DNA from: UBA2402 sp044371005
Lineage (GTDB): Bacteria; Planctomycetota; Phycisphaerae; Phycisphaerales; UBA1924
DNA: 64,000 bases
Direction: 5' to 3'
Assembly: GCA_044371005.1 (NCBI GenBank)
Contig: JBILUL010000007.1
Location: 9,012-73,011, forward strand
Shown here: one piece after another, positions 17,101-26,600 of the stretch
How positions within the stretch are numbered: the first letter of the stretch is position 1
Layout: every line of letters begins with the position of its first letter
Program-made: the position numbers and the translations under genes
The notes under the pieces: generated by a model
What the model was told of the DNA's origin: nothing
The model's database searches: none
The model's input: the letters and a program-made list of their open reading frames with translations, nothing else

Positions 17101-18443
17101 ATCAGCACCGCAACCGCCGATTGCCAGCGGTGTCGTTGGGCCCACCGCAGTGCCGTTCTCATCGGGGATGCCGGCCTCGCGAGAATCGGTCGACCCTTGA
17201 GTGAGTTGCGGATGTCCTGCATGAGCTCACGCACGGAGCTGTAACGGTGGGCAGGATCGCGCTCGAGCGCTCGCAGGACGATCCAGTCAAGGTCCCCCGT
17301 CACTGCACGCACCAGTCCACGCGGCGACGTTCTGCGGCGAGACGCGATGGTCTGCGGTGATGGTGCCACCGGATCACGAACCGATCCGTCGGTTGGTTTG
17401 ACGATTCCGGCCCGCCGCGGCGATGGCTCTTCTCGACGCGACTCGTGTCCTCGATGCCAGCGGCGGAACCGGATGCTGGGTCGGGGCGGATCCTGCTGGT
17501 GAAGGTGCCTGACACCCTCGCTGAACGACATTGATTCGAGGTTGCTCCAGTCAAAGGGCCCGATGCCCACCAGGAGTTCATACAGCACCAGACCCAGGCT
17601 GTAAACATCCGTGCGTTCATCCAGCGCCGAGGTGGTCGAGACCGCCTGCTCCGGGCTCATGTACTGAGGCGTTCCGACCACCTTGCCGTGCACGGTCACC
17701 GCCTGGGATTCATCCCACGGGCGGTTATGGAGCGCCTTTGAAATGCCAAAGTCGATCACCTTGACTGTCTGAGTGTCATCCACCCGCGAGACCAGAATGT
17801 TGGTGGGTTTGAGATCCCGATGCACAATCCGTTTGGTATGGGCGTGATGCACCGCATCGCAGACCTGCAGGAACAGCAGCAGTCGCGACTTGACCGACAA
17901 TCGCTGCGCATCCGCGTGCGTCGTGATCGGCACGCCGGGCACGTACTCCATCACGATGTACGGATAGCCCTCCTGCGTGCGTCCGGAATCGAAGATCCCG
18001 GCGATGTTGGGGTGCCCCATCATCGAGAGCGCAATGCGCTCGGAGTTGAAGCGGCGGACGAACTCGCGAGAGTCCATTCCCGGCTTGAGCACCTTGATCG
18101 CAAACTGCCGCTCCACTGGTTCGGCCTGGCGTGCCAGATACACATCCGCCAGGCCTCCCTCACCGATCTTGCGAATCAGCGTGTAGCGGGATGGAATTGT
18201 CGGGAACGTGTCGGGTCGGTTCGCCCCGTCGGTCATGATGGAAAGTGGATCGTCCGTCACCGGGGAATCGATCCGCAGCTGACCGCCCGCCGCGGCGAGC
18301 ATGGCAGCCACTTCGGCGCGCAGCGAAGAGTCCGGCTCATTGGCCTCCAGAAACGCCATGCGCGCCTCCGGCGGCATCGCCGACGCTCGGTCGTAGAGGT
18401 CGCACAGACGTTCGTACCGATCTTGCTGCTGTTGTGGTTCCAT
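14133..18443 (-). CDS. transmembrane Ser/Thr protein kinase with C-terminal beta-propeller and TPR-like tail
   Basis: 1436 residues from the ATG at 18443; the frame is open to 18671 but that leader does not look coding. The kinase domain spans about residues 87-415: Gly loop IGEGGLADVYLA (93-104), catalytic Lys in FAIKVL (117), HRDLKPTN (208-215), DFG (231-233) and YMSPEQ (261-266). An Arg/Pro-rich insert sits near 325-375. One membrane helix follows (QSAVAVLIFGILAWSAIRII, 441-460). The outer part, residues about 500-1250, is a WD40-like propeller (blades such as SRVAVASVDGWISLWD), and the C-terminal ~130 residues are TPR-like helices (YAALSVQMGRYAEAEGVL). All catalytic motifs are present, so an active kinase is likely. 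It may sense a signal through the propeller and phosphorylate T6SS or sigma partners. Confidence 0.9.
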   Translation of the reverse strand: MEPQQQQDRYERLCDLYDRASAMPPEARMAFLEANEPDSSLRAEVAAMLAAAGGQLRIDSPVTDDPLSIMTDGANRPDTFPTIPSRYTLIRKIGEGGLADVYLARQAEPVERQFAIKVLKPGMDSREFVRRFNSERIALSMMGHPNIAGIFDSGRTQEGYPYIVMEYVPGVPITTHADAQRLSVKSRLLLFLQVCDAVHHAHTKRIVHRDLKPTNILVSRVDDTQTVKVIDFGISKALHNRPWDESQAVTVHGKVVGTPQYMSPEQAVSTTSALDERTDVYSLGLVLYELLVGIGPFDWSNLESMSFSEGVRHLHQQDPPRPSIRFRRWHRGHESRREEPSPRRAGIVKPTDGSVRDPVAPSPQTIASRRRTSPRGLVRAVTGDLDWIVLRALERDPAHRYSSVRELMQDIRNSLKGRPILARPASPMRTALRWAQRHRWQSAVAVLIFGILAWSAIRIIDKDRQSRHRLAMVAQSQDMGRMSEVARHLDADGTSQARATMAMVAESNRTSLEYRLLDAQLSVPVQIVATPGPGAEQGVHMVSVEGSSGGIACAMGARVEIWPDEPGSPRFVHTNATPVIALASSRGAVSWVTAGGSVWTLQTGESSPRETSLGPEPIERAWLDGDVAGIACVRGGRLMWSRVREPRMVELPEQSGKVLAAAISWTGAYVAALSESASGRLLQIWSTSEQKVVSWNVGTEVSELTSVDGTDLFVTAGSAGVAPELWAAAAGDIRQQLGSVQDARLGMRLTVDVGVRSGPGGAGLRQTGRIARSLADGSLAIESLEVRQPLDAADTPGFVATVRQATIHLQSAVPRLAAFIADGESLIALDADGTLRQHDVGLGSCVATARCPDLSGATSLVVSAAGRCYAQLADGRIAMVPIGNAPRSTYIDPRGWRCWDARDDVMAFVVPGGAGVDFLAVVGTGMSSPWARIPLPSRAVAVSVSSEANGSHAAVLMEHGRILVIDLGALTVVAEHFIGEGDPAGCQILMLAHRREVIYSTPGGSIGILSISDGSHREVSPASGTGRIASIKADAAGCLVAALWADGTLSLWGADRKVSHQLRFHQPHDLREGSLAISDDGSRVAVASVDGWISLWDVEGVQPGARLEARPSGRFNDLAGLLSIAFMPGSGRLAGASRSGTVRLLCPQPDMWLSESYSPIVSLLAGPSSDQGKVRCVRQAGRSALVYATSGPRAELWWWPDGEIKGPAPVPSAVRRVPGDVPVWSPQILSRSVECAFRALTWASESDGLRRPEEANAAGVVAAAVRYLADPIGGEDGITRGIAAALLVQDDDLSVRPEQRLDAHLCEIAVTWTGTPRDLAAASLLYRAWSAARSPTGRASLSRIAFAYAALSVQMGRYAEAEGVLNTATASARPEPTELGRTFNRVFLAMAQAGLHRPGARQLAADARISAERVTNPRTRQQLEALLARCERMLDR

Positions 18444-18783
18444 GATCCCCGCGACGTGTCGCCTGCTCGCCAACCCACACCGTGCACTGGCGCGTGGCAT
18501 CAGCAGCGAAGCGTACCAACCTTCTGGATGCGACCGCCACAGTAGCTGCTTGCGTTGGATTGAGAAGCCTCGCAAAGAAACCCATCGCGTGAACCGGATG
18601 CGCGACGGGCGATGTTTGATTGGTCTTTGTTTGGATTTCTTGCGAGGAGCGATGCTCGGGCTGCGCCCCATGAGAATGGCACGGGCCTACGCTCTCGATC
18701 AAATTCTGACACCCTCTCAGGTATCAGGCGATCGAATGGTTCATCGCGGGGTGTGCGGTCGGAATGCTCAAGTGAGGTTTGGA
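18444..18783. other. 340-bp divergent intergenic region
   Basis: The stretch separates the minus-strand kinase from the plus-strand lipoprotein gene, so promoters for both are expected here. It includes a locally AT-richer part near 18615-18645. I found no convincing -35/-10 pair or inverted repeat. GAGG lies just before the lipoprotein start. Confidence 0.45.
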
Positions 18784-19317
18784 ATGCGAATCAATCAGAT
18801 GGTCATGGGTGCTGTCCTGGTTTCAGCACTGCTGGGCACGGGCTGCTGCACGAGCAACCCGGAGCCCAAGAAGGTCATGGCAGCGAAACTTGGCGGCAAC
18901 TTCGCGCTTGCGGATGCTCCGGTTCCGCTGATCAAGGTCGACCTTGTCGGCATCCCCACCCAGGATCAGGAGACGATTCGCATCATCTCGAACTCGGATG
19001 TGACCGCCTGGTTCTCCAGAACCGACCCGCGGTTCCTCGCCAACGAAGCCCGCATGATCAAGGGCGAGGTCAAGTACTTCGATTCGACCCACCGGGGCGA
19101 GTTGGTCTACACCGATCAGGAACTCAAGGCAGCCTTCAAGACCGAAAAGCTCGATTCGATCACCATCATCGCCATTGCAGACCTTCAGGGATTCACCTCA
19201 GTTCCCGGTCGCGATCCTCGCCTTGCCGTCAAATCTCTGGGGGGCGTGAAACTCTCGAGTGGCAACCTCTCCATCGTGGTGTCTCCCGACGGCGTCCGGA
19301 TCAGTGAGTCCCGCTGA
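18784..19317 (+). CDS. tssJ: lipoprotein, candidate T6SS outer-membrane subunit TssJ
   Basis: 177 residues with TGAGG five bases before the ATG; the frame is open upstream but without a better start. The N-terminus is a lipoprotein signal (MRINQMVMGAVLVSALLGTG followed by CC, lipobox LGTGC). The mature part is a small beta-rich domain (VPLIKVDLVGIPTQDQETIRI, then TIIAIADLQGF and the last strands LSIVVSPDGVRIS). TssJ is a ~160-residue beta-sandwich lipoprotein that anchors TssM. The size, lipobox and position in a tss locus fit, but sequence similarity to classical TssJ is not obvious to me, so the symbol is tentative. The next gene begins 74 bp downstream in the same direction. Confidence 0.55.
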   Translation: MRINQMVMGAVLVSALLGTGCCTSNPEPKKVMAAKLGGNFALADAPVPLIKVDLVGIPTQDQETIRIISNSDVTAWFSRTDPRFLANEARMIKGEVKYFDSTHRGELVYTDQELKAAFKTEKLDSITIIAIADLQGFTSVPGRDPRLAVKSLGGVKLSSGNLSIVVSPDGVRISESR

Positions 19318-19391
19318 GCCCGAGTCCGCGGCCCAGAACACCTCGTTTCCGCGAGGTCGGCCTGAAACCCCTCCCGGTTCATTGATCTGGC

Positions 19392-22300
19392 ATGTCGCAG
19401 AACATCGACATCAGTTCCGTTGCGCTCTCGAAAACGCCGCTGGTCGTGCAGGCTGCCGGATTGGTCGAGTCGTCGAAGGTCACGCCCGGCACCGTTACGG
19501 TCGGTGGTCAGAGCCAGCCCGTCTGGGTCTTTGAACGCTCGAGAAAGCTGGGCGTTGATGTCGATACGGACCTGCTTGGCAAGGACGAGTTCAAGGGGAG
19601 CACCAGCGACCAGGTGGCGATGGCACAGGCCGCGCCCGGTGCCATGCTCCGGGTGCTCGCCTCAGGACAGTCAGGCGGCGACGACGACTTTCGGATCTGG
19701 GCCATCACGCCGCAAGCGGGACAGTTGCTGCGTCCGGTCCTCCGACAGGGCAAGCAGCCGGACGATGAACTCGTGCGAGACATCATCTGCGGCGTTCTCG
19801 CCGCACTGGTCGAGCTGGTCAACGGCACGGGTCGCTGGCACGGACGTCTCGGCGAGGACGATGCGATCGCATTCAGTCAGACACCCCAGGGCGTGCAACT
19901 CGTGCTCGCTCGGCCGAATTTCAAGGACCCGCTCTCAAAGGAGCGGGAAGAAGCCCTTAGTGCCAAGATTCGTCACGGCGGAGACGTCGATGATCTCAAG
20001 GATGTCGCCGATCTGCTGGCACAGGCCATCCTCAATGCCGCGGCACTTCCCAAAGTCCGGCGTTTTGCGCTGGCCGACGACGTGGACGCATGGACCCAGG
20101 CTCGCCCGAAGTCGGGGAAGGACTGGCACGCGATCTACAAGATGCTCCGCACCGCCGCGGGACGTAACCCCCCGGGAAGTGCTTCGGCAACATTCGCGCT
20201 GAATGAGATCACCAAGCTGTTGGGTCAGCCCAGACGTGCCAATACGAGGCCTCCCGCCGCGGCTGCGCCAGTTGCCCCCTCACAAGCCGAGCAGGCGGCG
20301 AAGGCCAGGGAAGAGCGAGAGCGAGCGGCAGAGGCACAGGCTGCCAAGGTCAGGGAAGAGCGCGAGCGTGCGGCGGAGGCACAGTCGACGAAGGCCAGGG
20401 AAGAACGCGAGCGAGCGGCAGAGGCACAGGCGGCGAAGGCTAGGGACGAGCGCGAGCGAGCAGCGCAGGCACAGGCTGCCAAGGCCAAGGAAGAACGCGA
20501 GCGGGCGGCAGAGGCTGCCAAGGTCAGCGAAGAACGCGAGCAGGCGGCAGAGGCACTGGCAGCGAAGGCCAAGGAAGAGCGCGAACGTGCGGTGCAGGAG
20601 CAGGCGGCGAAGGCCCAGGAAGAACGTGAGCGGGCAGCAAAGGCCAAGGAAGAACGCGAACGTGCGGCGAAGGAATTGGCAGCAAAGGCCAAGGAAGAAC
20701 GCGAGCGTGCGGCGGAAGAGTTGGCTGCCAAAGCCAGGGAAGAACGCGACCGACTCGCGAAGGAGCAGGCGGCCAAAGCGAAGGAAGCACGCGAACGGGC
20801 AGCCGCGGCGAGCGCTTTTGAAGCTGAGGCAGATGAAGATTCCGGGTCAGTCTCCGCAGCGGCCGATCGGCTCGACAGCCAACTCGTCGTTCCGGTCGAG
20901 GAGTCCTCAACGCGGCCTCAACGCCCTTCGAAGACCGATCCAAGCCGCACGTCTCCTGCTTCAGGCTCATCCGGAACGCAAGGCGGATCGTCGAAGCGAT
21001 GGCTGCCGATCGCAGGAGTTGGCGCAGCGGTGTGCATTGCGGTGGTGGCGGTGGTGGTGTGGATGAATCGCCCATACAACCCGGATCGGGCACGTGAGGT
21101 CGCCAGAGAGTTAACGCTCAACGCACAGGACCTGGGCGATCCGAAGGACGAAAAGGAGGCTATTGCCAGTGTTGGCAAGCTGCTCAAGGGGCTCGAGTTT
21201 CGGGCAGAGACTGCCCCTGACGCACTTTCCAACGGCACCAAGGCCGTCTTGGATGAGGCGAACAGATTGTGGAACGCGAAGGCTGATACCTGGACAAAGC
21301 ATCAGAGTTGGCCCGAAGAAAAAGCAATCGACAGTTGGAAACAGAGTATCCAAACGTGGACAGCGATCAAGCAGAAGCTGAATGACGAAGTTCTCTCAGA
21401 TGAAGGAAAGAAAGCGGAGTGGGAGATCAAGACCTTAGACAATCAGCCAGTTTCGCTGGAGAGCTTTGGGGGCTCGTTAGCAAAGAGACAGCGGGATGCG
21501 ACGCAACATCCAACCGCTCCGCTCTACAGCGAAGCTCGCACGTGGTCGGGTGCTGATCCAAAACTGTCTTATGATCAGGTTCCGCGTGCAGTGGTTGAAA
21601 AGATCGCAGAGAAACTGGGGGCCGGGATTAGTCCAGATCAGCGAGCCAAGATCGAGGATCTTGTTGCTAAGCTCTTTAAGAGCAAGCCACAAAGCGGACC
21701 CCAACACGAAGACCTCGATGCACTGCTTCGCGAAATGAGTTCGCGGGGCCCTGATCAGAAAGGTGCGGACCAGAACGGCGGCGAGGCTGCTGCGACTGTC
21801 ACACCGGAGCCACCGAAAGCAAAGTCAGTCGAGGAGGTGAAGAACGAGCTGGCCGAAAAGAACCCGTTTGTTAGAGCCCTGCTCGACAATAGGCACGTCA
21901 AGAGTGACGATTCGAAGGAGTGTCCGCCGGACACGAGGAAGAAGCTGACAGAAGAAGCGGAGCGACTGAAGCGGCTCGAGTCAGATCTTCTAGACTCGTG
22001 CAAAAAGCTGGTTGAGTGGAAAGCCGGCTCCCTCTCCGAGTTGGCCCAAACGGCCGACAAGCTCAGGGAACAGGTAGCAATCGCGGAGCTGCAGGAGGAT
22101 CAGTGGAAGAATCTGCCTGAACCTGCACGTGAAGTGGTCGCGTACATCAAGAATCTGAAGAGTGAACCTCAAGAGTTGATCGAGGAACGCAAGAAGCTGC
22201 TCGGGGATTCAGCTGTTTCGAAATGGAAGCAGGGCCTGGTCGACTCCATACTGCTCCGGCTTAGAAATAAACTCTCCCAGATTGCCGACAAGAACTGGGA

Positions 22301-23543
22301 GCAATTCGTCAGTTACGAGAACGCCGTCTTGGATATCCTCAGTAGCCCGGAAGGCAGCCGGTCTGACGAAGACATTGCCCGCGAGTTGGCACCGTTCATG
22401 GAGCAGTGGAAGAGCCGTCTGGCGAAGCTCGGGAGCGGATCGCCGCCATCGAGTCTCGCGACAGTGTTCATTGAGGGTTCGGAAACTCTGCCCAAGGACG
22501 TGCGATTTGTCTATTGGCGACATGTCCATGCTATTTGCTTAAGGTGGTTGATGAACACTCGCATTAACCTCGAAGGGAACCAGGTAACCCTAAGCCAAGA
22601 ACAGTGGGACGGATTGATGGCTAGCCTGAAGCAGGAATTGAAAAGAGACTCGGAGCAAACCCGAGTGCTGCTATCCCATCGATCTGCAGAAGAAAGGGGC
22701 ACTTCAAGGTACATCGAGTTTGGCGATGGTGCGTTGAAGAATGTGACTCAGACGCTTTTGCCGGCAGCGACCGATGAAACGCAGTGGGTGCGTGTAACCC
22801 TCGGCGATACGGGCATTGTCTTCGGTAAGCACCGCAGCATGAAACAGTACGTTTCGGCCGACGAACTCTCGTGGCGTGCAGCCATGCAAGCGGGCGCAAC
22901 GGTGTATGGAGATATCGGCCGGACCACCACGGGGCAGCGGCTGTTGCTTCGGACATTCACGAGAGACAAGGACAGCATTTGGTTCAATCACATGGCAAAG
23001 CTCGAGTTCACTGGGGATGACATGTATCCGGTACAGGGCATGACTTTTGATGAAGCGGTTGGGCTAGCAACTGCCCTTGGGTGCGTGCTCCCCGATTCGA
23101 CCTCGATGCAGAGTATCGCAGAGCTGAGCAAGGGTGAAGGAAATCGAGTTCCAATTCCTGATGACGAGGACGATGGGAAGCCAGGCACGCAAAGAAGTAA
23201 GCAAAGAAGAAACCCGGCGTTCTTTCCGATGGACAACCAGATTGCGATCGACCTGACTTCGGCAATCGGGAAACGGCAGGTAGCTGCATTTGCCGAAAAC
23301 CTGAAGAAGGTCAACGAAGAGGCCGGCTGGAGCAACGTGACGGCAAATGTTGCGGAGTGGTTGCAAGACGGGCGTGCATTTGGTGGCTCGGCCTTTACAG
23401 AAGCGAGTGATGGCATAAAGGACATCAGCAAGGCGTACTGCAACGTCGGCATGCGGCTCGCCGCCCCCGCCGCTCCTCCGGAACCTGTAAAAACCACCTA
23501 CACGATCTTCCTAGACAAGCCGCCGGCAAAGCCGCCGGCGTAG
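19392..23543 (+). CDS. giant membrane protein: pseudokinase-like N-terminus, coiled coil, TM, FGE-like C-terminus
   Basis: 1383 residues. Residues about 40-260 resemble a degenerate kinase fold: a helical segment (VRDIICGVLAALVELVNGTG) leads to RWHGRLGEDDAIAF where HRDxKxxN would be, and DFG is absent. Residues about 300-480 hold about twelve copies of a 15-residue Ala/Glu/Arg unit (AKAREERERAAEAQ), a charged coiled coil or single helix. One membrane helix lies at about 537-560 (WLPIAGVGAAVCIAVVAVVVW). A long helical region follows. The end has the pattern of a formylglycine-generating-enzyme/SUMF1 fold (YPVQGMTFDEAVGLA, NVAEWLQDG near 1318, NVGMRL near 1350) without its Cys pair. The architecture resembles the next, convergent gene. 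It is likely an inner-membrane T6SS regulator or scaffold. The kinase and FGE assignments are inferences. Confidence 0.6.
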   Translation: MSQNIDISSVALSKTPLVVQAAGLVESSKVTPGTVTVGGQSQPVWVFERSRKLGVDVDTDLLGKDEFKGSTSDQVAMAQAAPGAMLRVLASGQSGGDDDFRIWAITPQAGQLLRPVLRQGKQPDDELVRDIICGVLAALVELVNGTGRWHGRLGEDDAIAFSQTPQGVQLVLARPNFKDPLSKEREEALSAKIRHGGDVDDLKDVADLLAQAILNAAALPKVRRFALADDVDAWTQARPKSGKDWHAIYKMLRTAAGRNPPGSASATFALNEITKLLGQPRRANTRPPAAAAPVAPSQAEQAAKAREERERAAEAQAAKVREERERAAEAQSTKAREERERAAEAQAAKARDERERAAQAQAAKAKEERERAAEAAKVSEEREQAAEALAAKAKEERERAVQEQAAKAQEERERAAKAKEERERAAKELAAKAKEERERAAEELAAKAREERDRLAKEQAAKAKEARERAAAASAFEAEADEDSGSVSAAADRLDSQLVVPVEESSTRPQRPSKTDPSRTSPASGSSGTQGGSSKRWLPIAGVGAAVCIAVVAVVVWMNRPYNPDRAREVARELTLNAQDLGDPKDEKEAIASVGKLLKGLEFRAETAPDALSNGTKAVLDEANRLWNAKADTWTKHQSWPEEKAIDSWKQSIQTWTAIKQKLNDEVLSDEGKKAEWEIKTLDNQPVSLESFGGSLAKRQRDATQHPTAPLYSEARTWSGADPKLSYDQVPRAVVEKIAEKLGAGISPDQRAKIEDLVAKLFKSKPQSGPQHEDLDALLREMSSRGPDQKGADQNGGEAAATVTPEPPKAKSVEEVKNELAEKNPFVRALLDNRHVKSDDSKECPPDTRKKLTEEAERLKRLESDLLDSCKKLVEWKAGSLSELAQTADKLREQVAIAELQEDQWKNLPEPAREVVAYIKNLKSEPQELIEERKKLLGDSAVSKWKQGLVDSILLRLRNKLSQIADKNWEQFVSYENAVLDILSSPEGSRSDEDIARELAPFMEQWKSRLAKLGSGSPPSSLATVFIEGSETLPKDVRFVYWRHVHAICLRWLMNTRINLEGNQVTLSQEQWDGLMASLKQELKRDSEQTRVLLSHRSAEERGTSRYIEFGDGALKNVTQTLLPAATDETQWVRVTLGDTGIVFGKHRSMKQYVSADELSWRAAMQAGATVYGDIGRTTTGQRLLLRTFTRDKDSIWFNHMAKLEFTGDDMYPVQGMTFDEAVGLATALGCVLPDSTSMQSIAELSKGEGNRVPIPDDEDDGKPGTQRSKQRRNPAFFPMDNQIAIDLTSAIGKRQVAAFAENLKKVNEEAGWSNVTANVAEWLQDGRAFGGSAFTEASDGIKDISKAYCNVGMRLAAPAAPPEPVKTTYTIFLDKPPAKPPA
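20295..20825 (+). repeat. about twelve 45-bp repeats encoding an Ala/Glu/Arg coiled coil
   Basis: In-frame units of about 45 bp (some 42 or 33) encode variants of AKAREERERAAEAQA. Units differ by several substitutions, so the array is old enough to have diverged but is still regular. It links the pseudokinase-like domain to the membrane helix. Confidence 0.85.
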
Positions 23544-23570
23544 TCTTGACCGGACCCCAGCGGAGGTCAC

Positions 23571-23585
23571 GCGGCCTCTGGCCGC
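23571..23585. terminator. hairpin between convergent genes
   Basis: GCGGCC, 3-nt loop, GGCCGC. It sits in the 68-bp space between two convergent genes, where a bidirectional terminator would be expected. Flanking GGAGG and CCTCC, and TCACGC and GCGTGA, can form alternative pairings. There is no U-tract, so the call is weak. Confidence 0.3.
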
Positions 23586-23611
23586 CTCCCTGCGTGATCA
23601 CCGCGGACCTC

Positions 23612-26600
23612 TCACTTCCCCGGCCCGCTCGTCTTCCCCGGTTCGCTCACATAGTTCAGCTGGCTCAGATCGGGCCTGGGCGCTGCCTGCGGCTTGAGTT
23701 CCACCTTGAAGCTCAGTCGGAATCCCACATCGCTGAAGCCCTTGCCGCGGCGGTTCTCGCCAAGCTCGATGGGATCCGTTCCCGTCGGGTCGGACAGAGC
23801 CGAACTGCCAGCGATCCACGTGGTTCGATCCGGCGAGATGGCGAACTCGGCAACGTTTCCGCGACGGAAGGCAGGTATCGCTTCACTTAGCGGCCCGGCG
23901 GGTGCGAAGAACGCGATTTCATCGGGCACATCGCTGTGCACCGCGAACCCCGCATCGTCCGTCACCTTGACCTTTGACTGACCGCTGAAGAGCACTGAAT
24001 CCGACGCGTGCGAACGGAGATTGCTCGGGGCGTACGGCTGTCTGCGAAATACAACAGGGGGCTTCTTGGCCAGTTCCTGGACCTTGGTGTAGTACTCTTC
24101 GTGGAACGTCTTATCGCGCAGGTTGGAAATCTCCGAAGGCGAGGCTGCACTATACCAACTCACCTCCGGAAGCTCCATTCCGCAGACCGCAGCGAGCACC
24201 TGCGCGTCCTCAAAGGAGACATAGTTGAAGGGGTACTGCAATTCCGACCCGGCCTTCAACCCCAGTGGACCTTCTGCAATCTCCTGGGGCAGGTCGCCGG
24301 AGATGGTTGGGCCGAGTGTGCCCTTTCTGAGCCCAGGCAGCTTGCCGTAGGGCTGCCCGGCGTCATCCTTTCCCCCCTCGTCAAGCATCTCATAGGTCTG
24401 CAGCGGGCGAGTCTTGCCGCCGTCATCATTCATCCTGGCCTGCAACGCCGTGCGACGATCTGCAGGCAACGCCATCATCAGCGCTCGCGCCAACTCCACG
24501 GTTGTCTCGGTCGCAGCCACGTAACGGATGCTCTGGCCCGACCTTGCCGGAATGAATGTCACCGCAACGCCGTTGATCTTCACGACTGCCACGGCGTCGG
24601 GGCCAGCGGGGTTCACCTCAAGCCTGCAAACCCCGTTGGATCCAATGGCCGCAGAAATCGCTTCGCCCACGTTCGGTTCCGCTTCCGGCGGCTTCAGATA
24701 CTGCTGGAGCAGTTCAAGCTGCGCTTTCACCCCGCCCCCCGGGCTCTTCGCTTCCAACTCGGTCAGCAGCGGTTCCAGTTCCCGGGCAAGGGGATCCTGA
24801 TCGGCTCCCGGGGCCCCATTGGGGCGTGCTCGCAGTGCATTGATGAGCAGGTTGGCACGAACCCAGTTCGGATAGCCGCTACGGATCGTGTCAGGCGCCT
24901 GGCTGAGCAGATGCACCCACACAGCAGTGGCTCCCGCGTCGTTGCTGGCGACCGCGGCACCAAGCCGCTCCGACACGCGCGTCGTGATCGCGTCTGCCCA
25001 GTTGGGCGACTTGAGCATTCCATCGACGGACTTAGCCACGAGGGGCTGTGTCACATCTGCGGCTGGCAGGGTCTTCAGCAGTTCAAGAAACAGCGTGCCC
25101 CGAAGCCGCGGCATGATCGCCTCGACCAGCGCATCATCCTTCGATGTAGCCGGCGGCTCGACCGCAGCGGGAACATCCTTTTCCCAGAGCGTTCGAGCCT
25201 TGGCGGGGTCGTTCAGGGCGTCCTTGAACTCCTTGACAAGCTGCAAGATCTTCGGGTAGTCCGTCGCGGGAAGTTTGGCGAGGTCGTTAAACGCGGGTTC
25301 GTTGACCTTGAGCGGCTGCGGACCCGTTCGAAATGCCGTTTCGATCTTGGTCGCAAGGTCTGCGGCTGCCTGCTCAGCATCAAGCATTGCCCGGACTTGG
25401 GAGACAGCCTTGTCGGTTTCGCTCTTCCACGCATCAAAAACCAGCGGGTCCGCTCCCTCGATCGCTGCTTTGAAGGCTGCGGTCGCCGCGGTCTTCATCG
25501 AGGGATCCTTGGCCACTTTTTCCGCATGCGCGGCACACTGTCGAAGCACCTTCCATCGGTCGATCGCCGCGAACTGTTCTTTGACCTTGTCCTGCACTTC
25601 CTTGCCGCTGATGAGTGACTTCCATGCATCCGCATCGACTCTGGCGGGGAGTTGGCCCTTGAGTTGGTCGGCAAAGTCCTTCGGCAAGTCATCCATGTCG
25701 GCCGCTGGCACTAACCGATTGATCGCGGACGCGAGAGATTGGAGTACGTCCATGCGACCGGATTCGATCCCCGTTGCGTCGAAATTCACTTCCAGGTTCT
25801 CGTGGAGGCGTACCTTGACGTAGTCGTGGGATTCCTTCAGCTTGGACTTGAACGACCTCTGCGATTGCTCGCTGCCGTCGGGGAACTTGATCGCATCGAG
25901 ATCGTTGAGAAACTGACCAAACTCAACGAGCGATTCGCGGCTGCTGGCTGAAAGCTCCACCTTGCCTTCGTCCCGCGGCTTGGGCGGAGTATCCGTCACG
26001 GGCTTGTCAGTCCCGGGCTTGATTGTGGTATCGACGTGCTTCTGCCCGTTTCCATCGTTATCCGAGCCCTTCCCCTTGTTCTGCAGCGCCCACCATCCGA
26101 CAGCAGTCGCTGCGACCAGCGTCGCACCAAGTCCAGCCAAGACGACCGCGGAAGGGCCACGTCGTGGCTCATCAGCCGCCGCGGGTCGAGGGGCTTCGAC
26201 TGCGGGTGACGGTGTAGGTTTCGGGGCGACAGTTGGCCGCGGAACCGCCTTGACGGCCGCGGCGACCTTTCCTTCAAGGGCTGACATCGAGCCGGGCTTG
26301 CTTGCCGGTTCATGCACTGTGGGAAGTGGTGACTCCTTGAGCCACGCATCAAGCATGCCACGGATCTGGGCAGTCTCATCGGTTGGTGGCGTTCGCCCAC
26401 GCTCGGCAGTCATGGCGCCCTTGCCGCCGCGCCCGATGCCGATGGCTGCGATGTCAGAGGCCTTGCACGGGCCAACGAAAAGGTCGATCCAGTCACCCTT
26501 GAGCGGCACCACCAGCAGTGAATCCGCATCGGGGCCGCAGATCTTCCGAAGCAGTGATGCATGAGCAATCAATGATGCGCCAGCGGATTCCGGCATCCCG

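Noticed and set aside
20295..20825. Tandem DNA repeat as a minisatellite or regulatory repeat
   Set aside because: All units keep the reading frame and encode a regular Ala/Glu/Arg helix, so it is a protein repeat.
24008..25618. 536-codon plus-strand frame opposite the TagF-like gene
   Set aside because: Composition is Arg/Leu/His-rich as expected for an antisense frame of a GC-rich gene. The minus strand has domain-like features and a membrane helix.
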